The translations under genes were made by a program, and so were the position numbers. The notes beneath the pieces were generated by a model that worked only from the letters and a program-made list of their open reading frames with translations, was not told the origin of the DNA and searched no databases. A stretch of DNA of 51,180 nt. Source: Deltaproteobacteria bacterium. Lineage in GTDB: Bacteria > Desulfobacterota > Desulfarculia > Desulfarculales > Desulfarculaceae. Position 1 is the first letter of the stretch, and every line of letters begins with the position of its first letter. Shown here in pieces: positions 14,891 to 22,934 of this stretch. The DNA is taken from assembly GCA_020444205.1 (NCBI GenBank), contig JAHLLJ010000013.1, forward strand, positions 1 to 51,180, written 5' to 3'.

Positions 14891-16243
14891 ATGAACGCCA
14901 ATATATTTCGGGAATACGATATCCGAGGCGTGGTGGACAAGGACATCAACGACGCCGACGTGGTGACTCTGGGTAAGGCCATCGGGACCTACATGGCCGA
15001 TAAGGGGGTTGAAACCATCACCCTGGGCCGGGACTGCCGCCTGAGCGCCGACCGCTACCGCGACCTTCTCTCCGAGGGCCTGCTCTCCACCGGGCGCCAG
15101 ATAAAAGACATCGGGGTGGTGACCACCCCCATGCTGTATTTCTCGGTGTTCCATTTCCAGGCCGACGGGGGGGTGATGATCACCGCCAGCCACAATCCCG
15201 GCGACTATAACGGCTTCAAGGTGATGATCGGCAAGGGCACCATCTACGGCGCTGAGATTCAAAAGCTCTACCAGATCGCCGAGGCCGGTGAATTTACCCA
15301 GGGCCAGGGCTCCAAGGAAGAGGTGGACATCATTACCCCCTACTCCGACTACCTGGCGGAGCACATTGATATTCCCAAAAAGCTCAAGATCGCGGTGGAT
15401 TCGGGCAACGGCACCGCCGGGCCGGTGGTGCTGCCCATCATGCAGCGCCTGGGCATCGAGGTGACCCCCCTGTACTGCGAGATGGACGGCACCTTCCCCA
15501 ACCACGAGCCCGATCCCACGGTGCCGGCCAACCTCACCGACCTCATCGCCGCGGTCAAGGATAAAGGCCTTCAGGCTGGAGTGGCCTTTGACGGAGACTG
15601 CGACCGGGTGGGCGTGGTTGATGAAAAGGGGCAGATCATCTTCGGCGACATGCTCCTGGCCATCTTCGCCCGCAGCATAGTCAAGGATAACCCCGGAGCC
15701 CTGTTCATCGCCGAGGTCAAGTGCTCCAAGAACCTCTACGACGACATAGAAAAGCACGGGGGCAAGGCCCTGATGTGGCGCACCGGGCACAGCCTTATCA
15801 AGCAAAAGATGGCGGAAACCGGAGCCTTGCTGGCCGGCGAGATGAGCGGGCACATGTTCTTCAAGCACCGCTGGTTCGGCTTTGACGACGGCATCTACGC
15901 CGCCCTGCGCTTCTGTGAGCTATTGGCGGCCACCGACGAGCCGCTTTCCACCTGGCTGGCCGACATGCCTCCGGTGGTTTCCACCCCGGAGATCCGGGTG
16001 GAATGCGCCGATGACATCAAGTTCCAAGTGGTGGATGAGGTGAAAAAGGCCATGTCCGGGGACTATGAGGTCATAGACGTGGACGGGGTCAGGGTGAACT
16101 TCCCGGACGGCTGGGGCCTGGTCAGGGCCAGCAACACTCAGCCGGCCTTGGTGCTGCGCTTCGAAGCCCAAAGCGAGGCCCGCTTGGATGAAATTCGTGC
16201 CCTGGTAGAGGGTGAAGTTAAAAAGGCCCGCGAGAGCCTCTAG
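14891..16243 (+). CDS. Phosphomannomutase/phosphoglucomutase
   Basis: Alpha-D-phosphohexomutase interconverting mannose-6- and mannose-1-phosphate, usually also the glucose phosphates. The active phosphoserine loop TASHNPGDYNGFK, metal loop DGDCDRVG, sugar-specificity loop GEMSGHMFF and C-terminal phosphate loop RASNTQPALVLRFEA are all intact over 450 residues. Start follows GGAGGAGA. It is the last gene of the uppP-manC-dedA-manA unit, and a clear hairpin terminator follows 20 bases later. AlgC/ManB-like dual specificity is likely but not provable here. Confidence 0.93.
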   Translation: MNANIFREYDIRGVVDKDINDADVVTLGKAIGTYMADKGVETITLGRDCRLSADRYRDLLSEGLLSTGRQIKDIGVVTTPMLYFSVFHFQADGGVMITASHNPGDYNGFKVMIGKGTIYGAEIQKLYQIAEAGEFTQGQGSKEEVDIITPYSDYLAEHIDIPKKLKIAVDSGNGTAGPVVLPIMQRLGIEVTPLYCEMDGTFPNHEPDPTVPANLTDLIAAVKDKGLQAGVAFDGDCDRVGVVDEKGQIIFGDMLLAIFARSIVKDNPGALFIAEVKCSKNLYDDIEKHGGKALMWRTGHSLIKQKMAETGALLAGEMSGHMFFKHRWFGFDDGIYAALRFCELLAATDEPLSTWLADMPPVVSTPEIRVECADDIKFQVVDEVKKAMSGDYEVIDVDGVRVNFPDGWGLVRASNTQPALVLRFEAQSEARLDEIRALVEGEVKKARESL

Positions 16244-16263
16244 GCCACCTGAACAACATTAGA

Positions 16264-16294
16264 AGCGCCCTCCCACCGGGAGGGCGCTTTATTT
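16264..16294. terminator. Rho-independent terminator, probably bidirectional
   Basis: An 11-base-pair stem, AGCGCCCTCCC with GGGAGGGCGCT (16264-16274 and 16278-16288), has a three-base loop and is followed by TTATTT on the plus strand. It ends the GDP-mannose operon. The minus-strand gene at 16289-16630 stops at its edge, so the same stem may also end that transcript. Confidence 0.85.
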
Positions 16295-16630
16295 GTCATA
16301 TTCTAGGGTTACCTGGTCGCCAAATGCTTCGGCCAGCTCGGTTTCCAAATCCACCAACTCTCCCGGCCCCTCACACTCGACCACCAGCTCCCTCTCGTCC
16401 AAAAGCTTGAGGCGGCCGTGTTTAGCGAATATTTCAATGGCCTTAGACACATCCACCGTTACCCAGCCCTTCATGCGAGCCAAAAGCTCGGCACCCTTGA
16501 GGGGGCGTTCTATCTCCAGGTCCACTTGGCGTTTCTTGGCCTCCCAGCCTATGCGGCAGGGCTGGGTGAGAACCGGGCTCACGGGGTCAAGCATGGCCGC
16601 GCAGGTGAGCCAAACCCGGGCTCTTAGCAT
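16289..16630 (-). CDS. Uncharacterised small protein
   Basis: A 113-residue protein of unknown family with no signal peptide or membrane segment. It has an N-terminal beta-like region with three cysteines or near-cysteine positions and a C-terminal acidic half (ELVVECEGPGELVDLETELAEAFGDQVTLEYDK). The start is supported by AAGGAGG before the ATG. It lies alone on the minus strand between the GDP-mannose operon and the exosortase cluster, and its stop abuts the terminator stem. Confidence 0.65.
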   Translation of the reverse strand: MLRARVWLTCAAMLDPVSPVLTQPCRIGWEAKKRQVDLEIERPLKGAELLARMKGWVTVDVSKAIEIFAKHGRLKLLDERELVVECEGPGELVDLETELAEAFGDQVTLEYDK

Positions 16631-16719
16631 GGGGAGCCTCCTTGTTGCCTTGATGGTTGCCTAAGACTATACGAGGCTTGCCCCCGGCAGTCAACCAATA
16701 GGCTAACTGTATTTAAATC

Positions 16720-16749
16720 TTGAATTAAACGAACAAAACCATGTATAAA
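16720..16749 (+). promoter_or_regulatory. Possible promoter of the exosortase/exopolysaccharide cluster
   Basis: TTGAAT at 16720-16725 and TATAAA at 16744-16749, 18 bases apart, sit in an AT-rich patch just before the first gene of the cluster. Transcription would begin near 16757, about 50 bases before the chosen start. No clear operator or sigma54 signature was found. Confidence 0.5.
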
Positions 16750-16808
16750 TTTTAGAGAGAAAACACCCCTAACAGGGGCCTGTGGGGGCCCTATGGAGAT
16801 CATTGTCC

Positions 16809-17432
16809 ATGAACCGGCATTTCTCCCAAAACCTCTCTTGGGCCGCCATCGCCTTGCTGATGGCGAGCCTAATTTGCCTCGCGGCCGCTTGCCCCGCCGC
16901 CGCGGAACCGCCGGTAGTGCGCAAAAAGCCCCTGGTGCAGCAAGAGCCCATCTACCGCATCGGACCCAGCGATCTGCTGGAAATCATTACCTGGCGCGAG
17001 GAACAGCTGACCCGCAAGGATGTGCTGGTGCGCCCGGACGGCCGCATTTCCTTGCCCCTGACCGACGATATAATGGCCGCCGGCCTCACTCTGATGCAGC
17101 TCAAGTACCGCATAACCAAGGCCTTGAGCCACTACCTGGAAGCCCCCCAGGTCTATGTGGTGCTCACCAACCCCCGCCACTGGGAGATCAGTGTACTGGG
17201 AAATGTCAAAAGCGAAGGCAAATTCCAGATGTTAAAGCCCACTGACGTTATGCAGGCCCTGGCCATGGCCGGCGGGTTCAACGAATGGGCCGACAAAGAC
17301 GAGGTGTTTATCTTGCGGGGCATCGGCCCGCGCCAACAGCGATTTCTCTTTGAATATTCCGAAGTGATTACCGGCGAAAAAAGAGAGCAAAATATCATAC
17401 TTAAGCCTGGAGACATTATCGTAGTCCCCTAA
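16809..17432 (+). CDS. Wza/EpsE-like polysaccharide export protein
   Basis: A 207-residue periplasmic/outer-membrane protein of the polysaccharide biosynthesis/export family. A signal peptide (residues about 1-34) ends near PAAAEP; a Cys at residue 28 lies in the hydrophobic segment, but there is no convincing lipobox. The domain begins YRIGPSDLLEIITWREEQLTRKDVLVRPDGRISLPL, followed by a SLBB-like segment (ISVLGNVKSEGKFQMLKPTDVMQALAMAGG) and LKPGDIIVVP. It would form the periplasmic part of the exit channel. Start ATG 16809 has GGAG ten bases upstream; a GTG at 16782 is also in frame. It opens the cluster. Confidence 0.88.
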   Translation: MNRHFSQNLSWAAIALLMASLICLAAACPAAAEPPVVRKKPLVQQEPIYRIGPSDLLEIITWREEQLTRKDVLVRPDGRISLPLTDDIMAAGLTLMQLKYRITKALSHYLEAPQVYVVLTNPRHWEISVLGNVKSEGKFQMLKPTDVMQALAMAGGFNEWADKDEVFILRGIGPRQQRFLFEYSEVITGEKREQNIILKPGDIIVVP

Positions 17433-17471
17433 GGTGGACGTCAATCCACTGCCCATGGCAAGGCCCGCTTG

Positions 17472-18830
17472 ATGCAATACAAAGCATACTTCCCCCCCCA
17501 GTTCCGTCCAGGGGTGACGGTATTGTTCAAGCTCGCGCTTTGCCTGGCGGCTTCGCTTTCGCTGGCCTGTTGCCTGGCCGCCGCGGCCCAGGCGGCCATC
17601 ATCACTCCCTACGCCACCTTGACCGGCGGCTGGAGCGACAACGTACGCCTCACCCGGGTGCCGCGTTCTGACTTTTTCCTGAAGGCGGGTATCGGCGTGA
17701 ACGGAGAATGGAAATGGCCCGGCCATATCCTGCTGGTGCGCACCGGGGCGGTATATGCCCAATACCTGGACCTGGAAGACCTGGATGGCTTTGACAGCGC
17801 CAACCTGGGCTTTAATTACCAATACTCGCCCTCGCCCCGCTGGCAGTTCACCGTGGCCGACACCTACATCTCCACTTTTGACAAACCCGAACTATCCGAC
17901 ACCGGCGAGTTGGTGGCGGTGCGCGACACCACCGGACGGGTGGACCGCAACACCTTTACCTTCAAGGTGCTGCATAGATATTCGGCCTATAACAGCATAG
18001 ACATGCTCTACACCAACACCTTCACCAAGGGAGAAAACGAGGACCAGGAGGACACCGACTACAACCAGTTGGCCGTGAACTGGGTGCATCGCCTCAATCA
18101 CCAATGGGAGTTGGGGGTGGGGGTTGCCGGCACTCGCACCAATTATGAGATATCGCCCGATGAGGAGCGCGGCCGGGCCTACACCCGCCTCACCCGCCTG
18201 ATGGGCCCCAGCATGCGCGCTTATGGTCAGCTTTCCTACACCATAAACCGGGCTACCAGTAACGACGTAGTGACCGACGAGAGCCGCAATTATGAAACCG
18301 TGTCCTTTGAAGCGGGCATAAGCCAGGATGTGAGCCCCCGCCTGTCCTGGTCCTTTGGGGCCGGTTGGTCCATGGTCAGCGGCAACGACGAGTTTAACAA
18401 CGCGGCGGACCAGGGCTTTCCCTTGCTCAACGCCTCGGTGACCTACCGGGGGCCCAGATGGAACCTCACCGGTTATGCCAGCGCCGACCTGGGGCAGTTC
18501 GACTACCTGGGCGACAACTCCGGACTTACGGTGAGTCACCGCGCGGGATTAACCTACACCTACCGGGTTACCAAGCTTCAAAGCCTGACCCTCACCGGGG
18601 AATACGTGCGCAACGATTATCAGGAAGACCCTATCTATAATATCAACAGCCAACAAGGCGTAGTGGACTCCTATCGTTTTTTAGCCCGTTATACCTGGCA
18701 AGTGCATAGACATTGGCGTCTTTCTCTGGAATATTCATATTTAAACCGGGACGCGGAAGTGGATGATGACGATAGAGAGCAAAATCAGGTATTGTTGATT
18801 TTGTACACAGATTACCCTTTTAGGTGGTGA
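17472..18830 (+). CDS. Outer-membrane beta-barrel protein of the exopolysaccharide cluster
   Basis: A 452-residue protein with an N-terminal signal segment ending near AAAQA and a body of alternating hydrophobic/polar strands (for example VRTGAVYAQYLDLEDL and LTLTGEYVRNDYQED) ending in an aromatic residue, LYTDYPFRW, the usual C-terminal signal for BAM insertion. It resembles the barrel proteins associated with exosortase loci (EpsL-type/TIGR03016-like), thought to form the outer-membrane path for the polymer. Start could be a few residues earlier (TTG 17469). It lies 39 bases after the export gene. Confidence 0.8.
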   Translation: MQYKAYFPPQFRPGVTVLFKLALCLAASLSLACCLAAAAQAAIITPYATLTGGWSDNVRLTRVPRSDFFLKAGIGVNGEWKWPGHILLVRTGAVYAQYLDLEDLDGFDSANLGFNYQYSPSPRWQFTVADTYISTFDKPELSDTGELVAVRDTTGRVDRNTFTFKVLHRYSAYNSIDMLYTNTFTKGENEDQEDTDYNQLAVNWVHRLNHQWELGVGVAGTRTNYEISPDEERGRAYTRLTRLMGPSMRAYGQLSYTINRATSNDVVTDESRNYETVSFEAGISQDVSPRLSWSFGAGWSMVSGNDEFNNAADQGFPLLNASVTYRGPRWNLTGYASADLGQFDYLGDNSGLTVSHRAGLTYTYRVTKLQSLTLTGEYVRNDYQEDPIYNINSQQGVVDSYRFLARYTWQVHRHWRLSLEYSYLNRDAEVDDDDREQNQVLLILYTDYPFRW

Positions 18831-18834
18831 GCAT

Positions 18835-20493
18835 TTGGAAGGCACCGGCATAAACATAAAAAACTATCTTTTCCTGCTCAAACGCCGATGGATATTGGTG
18901 GTACCCATTTTTTTGCTGGTGCTGGCCGGCGGGGTTGCCTATTGCCTGTTTTGGCCGCCTATCTACGAGGCATCCTGCCTGGTGGTGGTGCAGCCTCAAA
19001 AGGTGCCTGGCGACATCATCCGCCCCACGGTGACCAGTAAAATCGAGGAACGCCTGCAGATTATCACTCAGCAGGTTCTCAGCCGGACTAGGCTTACCGA
19101 AATCATCGAACGTTTCGACCTGTACCCGGATAAGCGCAACAAGGTCACTCCCGACGAGCTGGCTGAAACCATGCGCCGGGACATCACCATCAAAATCAGC
19201 CGCAAAAATTACTTCACCATAACCTTCCTCTACACCAGCCCATCCACGGTGGCCGCGGTGACCAACGCCTTGGCCGCTTTTTACGTGGACAGCAACCTGC
19301 GGCTCAGAGAGCAGGACGCGGTGGGCACCGCCCGCTTCCTGGAGCGGGAGCTCTCGCGCATGCGCGGCCAGTTGTCTGATTGGGAAAAGCGGATCGCCAA
19401 GTTCAAACAGGAGCACCTGCAGGAGCTTCCTGAATCGCGTCAGTTCAACCTCAAGCTCATGGACCAGATGCGCCAGGATGCCAACATCATGGACGGTAAG
19501 GTGCAGCAGCTCAGGGTGCGTATCCATGGCTATGAACAGGATATCGCCGAATGGCAGCGCTGGATCGAAGGTTTGGAGCAGCGGCGGGCCGAGGCGAGGG
19601 CACGGGGGCTGCAGGGTGGCGGCACCAGCAATTCCAGCGGCCAGAGCGAGTCCAGCCCCGAGGGCATCAAAAAGCGCATCGAAGAGCTGAGGGTTTTTTA
19701 CACCGATGACCATCCCGATATCCAGCGGCTACTAAGGCACCTGAAGAAAGCCGAAGCCTTGGAGGCGTCCAAGGAGGCCAAGAAAAAGGCCGCCAAGGCG
19801 GCCGCAGAAGCAGCCGGACTCAAGGGCCAACAGGCCCAACGCAACGCCATCGACGAAGAGATGGCCAAAAGCAAGATGAGCATCCAGAAGCAGCTGCAGC
19901 GCATCGAGCAGGTTAACAGTGAAATCCGCGAAACCGAGATGCGCAAGAACCAGTACCTGGAGCAGGCGGAGATAATCCGCAAGCGCGTGGACAACGCGCC
20001 TGCGGTGGCCGAAAAGCTCGCCGCGCTCACTCGTGGCTACGAAGAGCTCAACACCGCCTACCAGAAGCTGCACGCCAAGTGGCTGGAGGCGCGCATGTCC
20101 GCCAACATGGAGCGCACCCAGCGTGGTGAACAGTTCGAGGTGGTGGACCCGGCCCAGGTGCCCGACGCCCCCTTCCGCCCCCAGGTGAAGCGGGCCATCC
20201 CGGTGACCTTGGGCCTGGCTCTGGCTTTGTCCGTGGGCCTGGCCTTCGGGCTCAGCTACATAGACGTCTCCTTCACCTCCACCAATCAATTGGAGCGCCA
20301 GTCCGGTCTGCCGGTGCTTATGGTCCTGCCCCCTCTCACCACCTCCGAGGAGCGGGCGGCGTCGCTGAGGCGCAACATAATATTCGGTGCCTTATTCGGC
20401 ATTATCTTCATGTTGCTGATGGGACTGGTTGGCATATTGGTAACCGGCCGGGGGCCGGCCCTGAAGCGTTTGTTTATGGGAATGGTGTCCTGA
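18835..20493 (+). CDS. Chain-length determinant protein (Wzz family, exosortase-locus type)
   Basis: A 552-residue inner-membrane polysaccharide co-polymerase. Start is TTG 18835, with AGGTGGTGA upstream; no closer ATG fits. Residues about 18-45 form TM1 after LKRRWILVVPIFLLV. The periplasmic part has the Wzz motif (IYEASCLVVVQPQKV) and long coiled coils (residues about 155-430). A Gly/Ser-rich insert lies near 260-275. The second membrane segment is near 447-470, after PDAPFRPQVKRAIPVTLG, with the Wzz proline-rich signature before it; a further hydrophobic segment lies near 515-535. It sets polymer length together with the kinase-like protein and ATPase downstream. Confidence 0.87.
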   Translation: MEGTGINIKNYLFLLKRRWILVVPIFLLVLAGGVAYCLFWPPIYEASCLVVVQPQKVPGDIIRPTVTSKIEERLQIITQQVLSRTRLTEIIERFDLYPDKRNKVTPDELAETMRRDITIKISRKNYFTITFLYTSPSTVAAVTNALAAFYVDSNLRLREQDAVGTARFLERELSRMRGQLSDWEKRIAKFKQEHLQELPESRQFNLKLMDQMRQDANIMDGKVQQLRVRIHGYEQDIAEWQRWIEGLEQRRAEARARGLQGGGTSNSSGQSESSPEGIKKRIEELRVFYTDDHPDIQRLLRHLKKAEALEASKEAKKKAAKAAAEAAGLKGQQAQRNAIDEEMAKSKMSIQKQLQRIEQVNSEIRETEMRKNQYLEQAEIIRKRVDNAPAVAEKLAALTRGYEELNTAYQKLHAKWLEARMSANMERTQRGEQFEVVDPAQVPDAPFRPQVKRAIPVTLGLALALSVGLAFGLSYIDVSFTSTNQLERQSGLPVLMVLPPLTTSEERAASLRRNIIFGALFGIIFMLLMGLVGILVTGRGPALKRLFMGMVS

Positions 20494-20497
20494 GTCC

Positions 20498-22039
20498 ATG
20501 TACGAAGAATTTTTCCACTTACGCGAAAAGCCATTTGCCCTGGAGCCCAGCGCGCGCTTCATTGTACTGAGCCGCGACCACCGCGAAGCCTTGGCCACCC
20601 TGGTCTACGCCATCGACGAACAGGAAGGCTGGGCCATGCTCTTGGGCCAACCCGGGGTGGGCAAAACCACCCTGGTGATCGCCCTGCTCAAGGACCTGGG
20701 CGAGCGGGTGATCCCCGCGGTGATAACCAACCCACGGGTCGAGCCGCTGGACTTCATGAACATGATGGCCCTGGAACTGGGCCTGCCCGGCCCCTTCCGC
20801 AGCAAGGGCCAATTCCTGGTTGCCTTGGCCGACCTGCTCAAGCAATGCCGGCGCGAGGGCAAGGCCATTCTTTTGGTGGTCGACGAAGCCCATAGCCTAT
20901 TGCCGGAAATGGTGGAAGAGCTCAGGCTGCTGGGCAATTTGGATGACTCCACCCCCAGGGTGCTCAATATCTTCCTGGTGGGCCAGCCGGAGCTGCTCAA
21001 GCTGATAAAGCAGAGCGGCGGCACCTCCCTGTTGCAGCGGCTGCGGCGCTACTTCCTGCTTCGGCCCATGGGTGAGGATGAAACCAAACGCTATATCGAG
21101 CACCGCCTCAAGATAGCCGGAGGCAACCCCGACATTTTCACCCTTCAGGCTTCTTCGGCCATTCACCGCCTTACCCGCGGGGTACCCAGGCTCATCAACT
21201 CCCTTTGCGATGACGCCTTATTGCTGGCCTACACCCAGGACTTGGCCAAGGTGGACCTGCCCCAGGTGGTGGCCGCGGCCAAGGAGGACCCCAGCCTGCG
21301 CTGGACCTTCGGCTCCCTGGATTTACCAGATGAAACCCAATCCGAGGAGCAGGCCGCGCCGGAACAGCCAGTGCCAGAGCCGCCTCAGCAACAGGCCCCA
21401 CCGGCACAGCAGCCCCAGGCCGCTCCCGAGCAAGCTGCCCAGCCTCAGGTCCCGCCCGCCCCGGTGGCTCAGGCCCAGCCTTATCAGGCGCCGCAGCAGC
21501 AGCCGGCGTACCAGCCGCCACCCGCGCAGCAACCCCAGGCGCCGCCCCAGGCCCAAGAGGCTTTGCCACAGGCGCCGCAGCCGCCATTACCCAACAAAGC
21601 CCAACACAAGGCCGAGCTCAAGGCCCAGCGCCAGGCCATAAAAGCCCAGCAGCAGGCCCAGGAGGAAGCCCTCAAGGCCGAGAGAAAAGCCAGGGCCGCG
21701 GCCCTGCGCGAACTCCAGGGCCCCGGCCTATTTTCACGCATGATCGGCCGCTTGTCCCGCGAGGCTCCGCACAGCTTTTGGATGCGTCTGGCCGTGTTGG
21801 TGGGGATTTTGTTGGTGGTATTTCTTTTATACCAAGCGTGGCAGCACGGCGGCCGCACCCTGGCGGTGCGCATGGGGCTTATATCGCCCGCCATCATGAT
21901 GCCTGGTGAAATCAGCTCTCCCCTGCCCAGGAACCAAGCCGATCCACGTCAGCAAGGCCCCCCTGATTGGGGCCCCTTGTTACGGCCCGGCCAACCCGCG
22001 GCCACCCGCGCCGGTTCATTAGGCGGAGGCGGATTGTAA
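20498..22039 (+). CDS. AAA-type secretion ATPase (ExeA-like, exosortase-locus type) with membrane-spanning C-terminus
   Basis: A 513-residue protein. Residues 1-270 are an ExeA-like ATPase: N-terminal EEFFHLREKPFALEPSARF, Walker A GQPGVGKT (50-57), Walker B LLVVDEAH (125-132) and a sensor region with LRRYFLLRPMGEDET. Then come a Pro/Gln/Ala-rich linker (about 285-370), a Lys/Ala/Gln-rich coiled-coil-like stretch (370-410), one membrane segment (about 429-446) and a 65-residue C-terminal tail. The ATPase part matches the putative secretion ATPase of PEP-CTERM loci (TIGR03015-like). The C-terminal half makes it larger than the usual form of about 300 residues. Confidence 0.86.
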   Translation: MYEEFFHLREKPFALEPSARFIVLSRDHREALATLVYAIDEQEGWAMLLGQPGVGKTTLVIALLKDLGERVIPAVITNPRVEPLDFMNMMALELGLPGPFRSKGQFLVALADLLKQCRREGKAILLVVDEAHSLLPEMVEELRLLGNLDDSTPRVLNIFLVGQPELLKLIKQSGGTSLLQRLRRYFLLRPMGEDETKRYIEHRLKIAGGNPDIFTLQASSAIHRLTRGVPRLINSLCDDALLLAYTQDLAKVDLPQVVAAAKEDPSLRWTFGSLDLPDETQSEEQAAPEQPVPEPPQQQAPPAQQPQAAPEQAAQPQVPPAPVAQAQPYQAPQQQPAYQPPPAQQPQAPPQAQEALPQAPQPPLPNKAQHKAELKAQRQAIKAQQQAQEEALKAERKARAAALRELQGPGLFSRMIGRLSREAPHSFWMRLAVLVGILLVVFLLYQAWQHGGRTLAVRMGLISPAIMMPGEISSPLPRNQADPRQQGPPDWGPLLRPGQPAATRAGSLGGGGL

Positions 22040-22932
22040 TGGTCAAACTTAGCGACGTATTGGAGAAAAAGGGCCGCGACCTGCACGAGGCAGAGTTGGA
22101 CCCGGCTTACGGCGAAACCACCCCGGCCCAGCAGCCCAAGGTGGACGCGGCTGCGCCCCAGCAGCAGGCCGCCACCAGCCATAGGCCGCAAATATCTCAG
22201 ACGCCAGAGGCCCCGGCTCCCGTGAGGGAAGAGCGGCCCCTTAGCCAGGAGGAGTCCTCGCGCCTGGTGAGCCGCTATCAGCCGGGCAGCCCCGAGGCCA
22301 AGCGCATCGACATGCTGCGCTCCCAGTTGCTCTATCCGTTCCATGGCGAGCCGCCCCACACCATAATGATCACCAGCGCGGCTCCCCGGGAGGGACGCAG
22401 CCTGCTTGCCGCCAACCTGGCTCTATCCTTTGCCCGTGGCTTGCAACAATACGTCATGGTCATGGACTGCCACCTCACCGAGCCTGACCAGCACCGGCTG
22501 TTAAAGGTGGACCGCACCCCCGGGCTCACCGATTTTTTGCTCTATGACGCCGAAGTGCCGGACATCATCCATTGGACAGATGTAGACAAACTTTCGATCA
22601 TCCCGGCGGGCAGCCCCTCCAACCGCTCCGCCGAAATCTTGGCCACCGACAAGATGGCCGGGCTTATCAAGGAGCTGCGCTCGCGCTACGATGACCGCTA
22701 CATTATCCTGGACACCCCGCCGGTACAGGCTTTTGACGACCCGGCAGTGCTGGCCCGCATGGTCGAGGCCATCGTGGTGGTGGTGTTGGGAGGGGTCACC
22801 GACCGCGACCTGGTGCTCAGAAGCATCCGCACCCTGCCCGAAGAAAAAATCCTGGGCCTGGTCCTTAACGACATGAAAGCAGCGGTCATGGACGCCCCGG
22901 CCCTGGGCTCCCTCATGGGCGAAGCTGAATAG
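22039..22932 (+). CDS. Tyrosine-kinase-like (CpsD/CapB/EpsG-type) protein with altered P-loop
   Basis: A 297-residue protein like bacterial tyrosine kinases of exosortase loci. Residues about 20-80 are Pro/Gln-rich; 85-295 form the MinD/ParA-like domain. Where the family has a Walker A with GEGKS/T, this protein has APREGRS (115-121), so Lys is replaced by Arg120. The Walker A' DxD is DCH (143-145). Walker B YIILDTPP (221-228) is intact. There is no C-terminal tyrosine cluster; it ends MGEAE. It overlaps the ATPase stop codon (TAATG) and precedes the sugar transferase. It may bind the chain-length protein without phosphorylating. Confidence 0.84.
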   Translation: MVKLSDVLEKKGRDLHEAELDPAYGETTPAQQPKVDAAAPQQQAATSHRPQISQTPEAPAPVREERPLSQEESSRLVSRYQPGSPEAKRIDMLRSQLLYPFHGEPPHTIMITSAAPREGRSLLAANLALSFARGLQQYVMVMDCHLTEPDQHRLLKVDRTPGLTDFLLYDAEVPDIIHWTDVDKLSIIPAGSPSNRSAEILATDKMAGLIKELRSRYDDRYIILDTPPVQAFDDPAVLARMVEAIVVVVLGGVTDRDLVLRSIRTLPEEKILGLVLNDMKAAVMDAPALGSLMGEAE

Positions 22933-22934
22933 TC

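Noticed and set aside
14612-15868. 418-residue minus-strand open frame opposite manA and the mutase
   Set aside because: Both plus-strand genes carry complete catalytic motifs; the antisense product has none and is His/Gly-rich.
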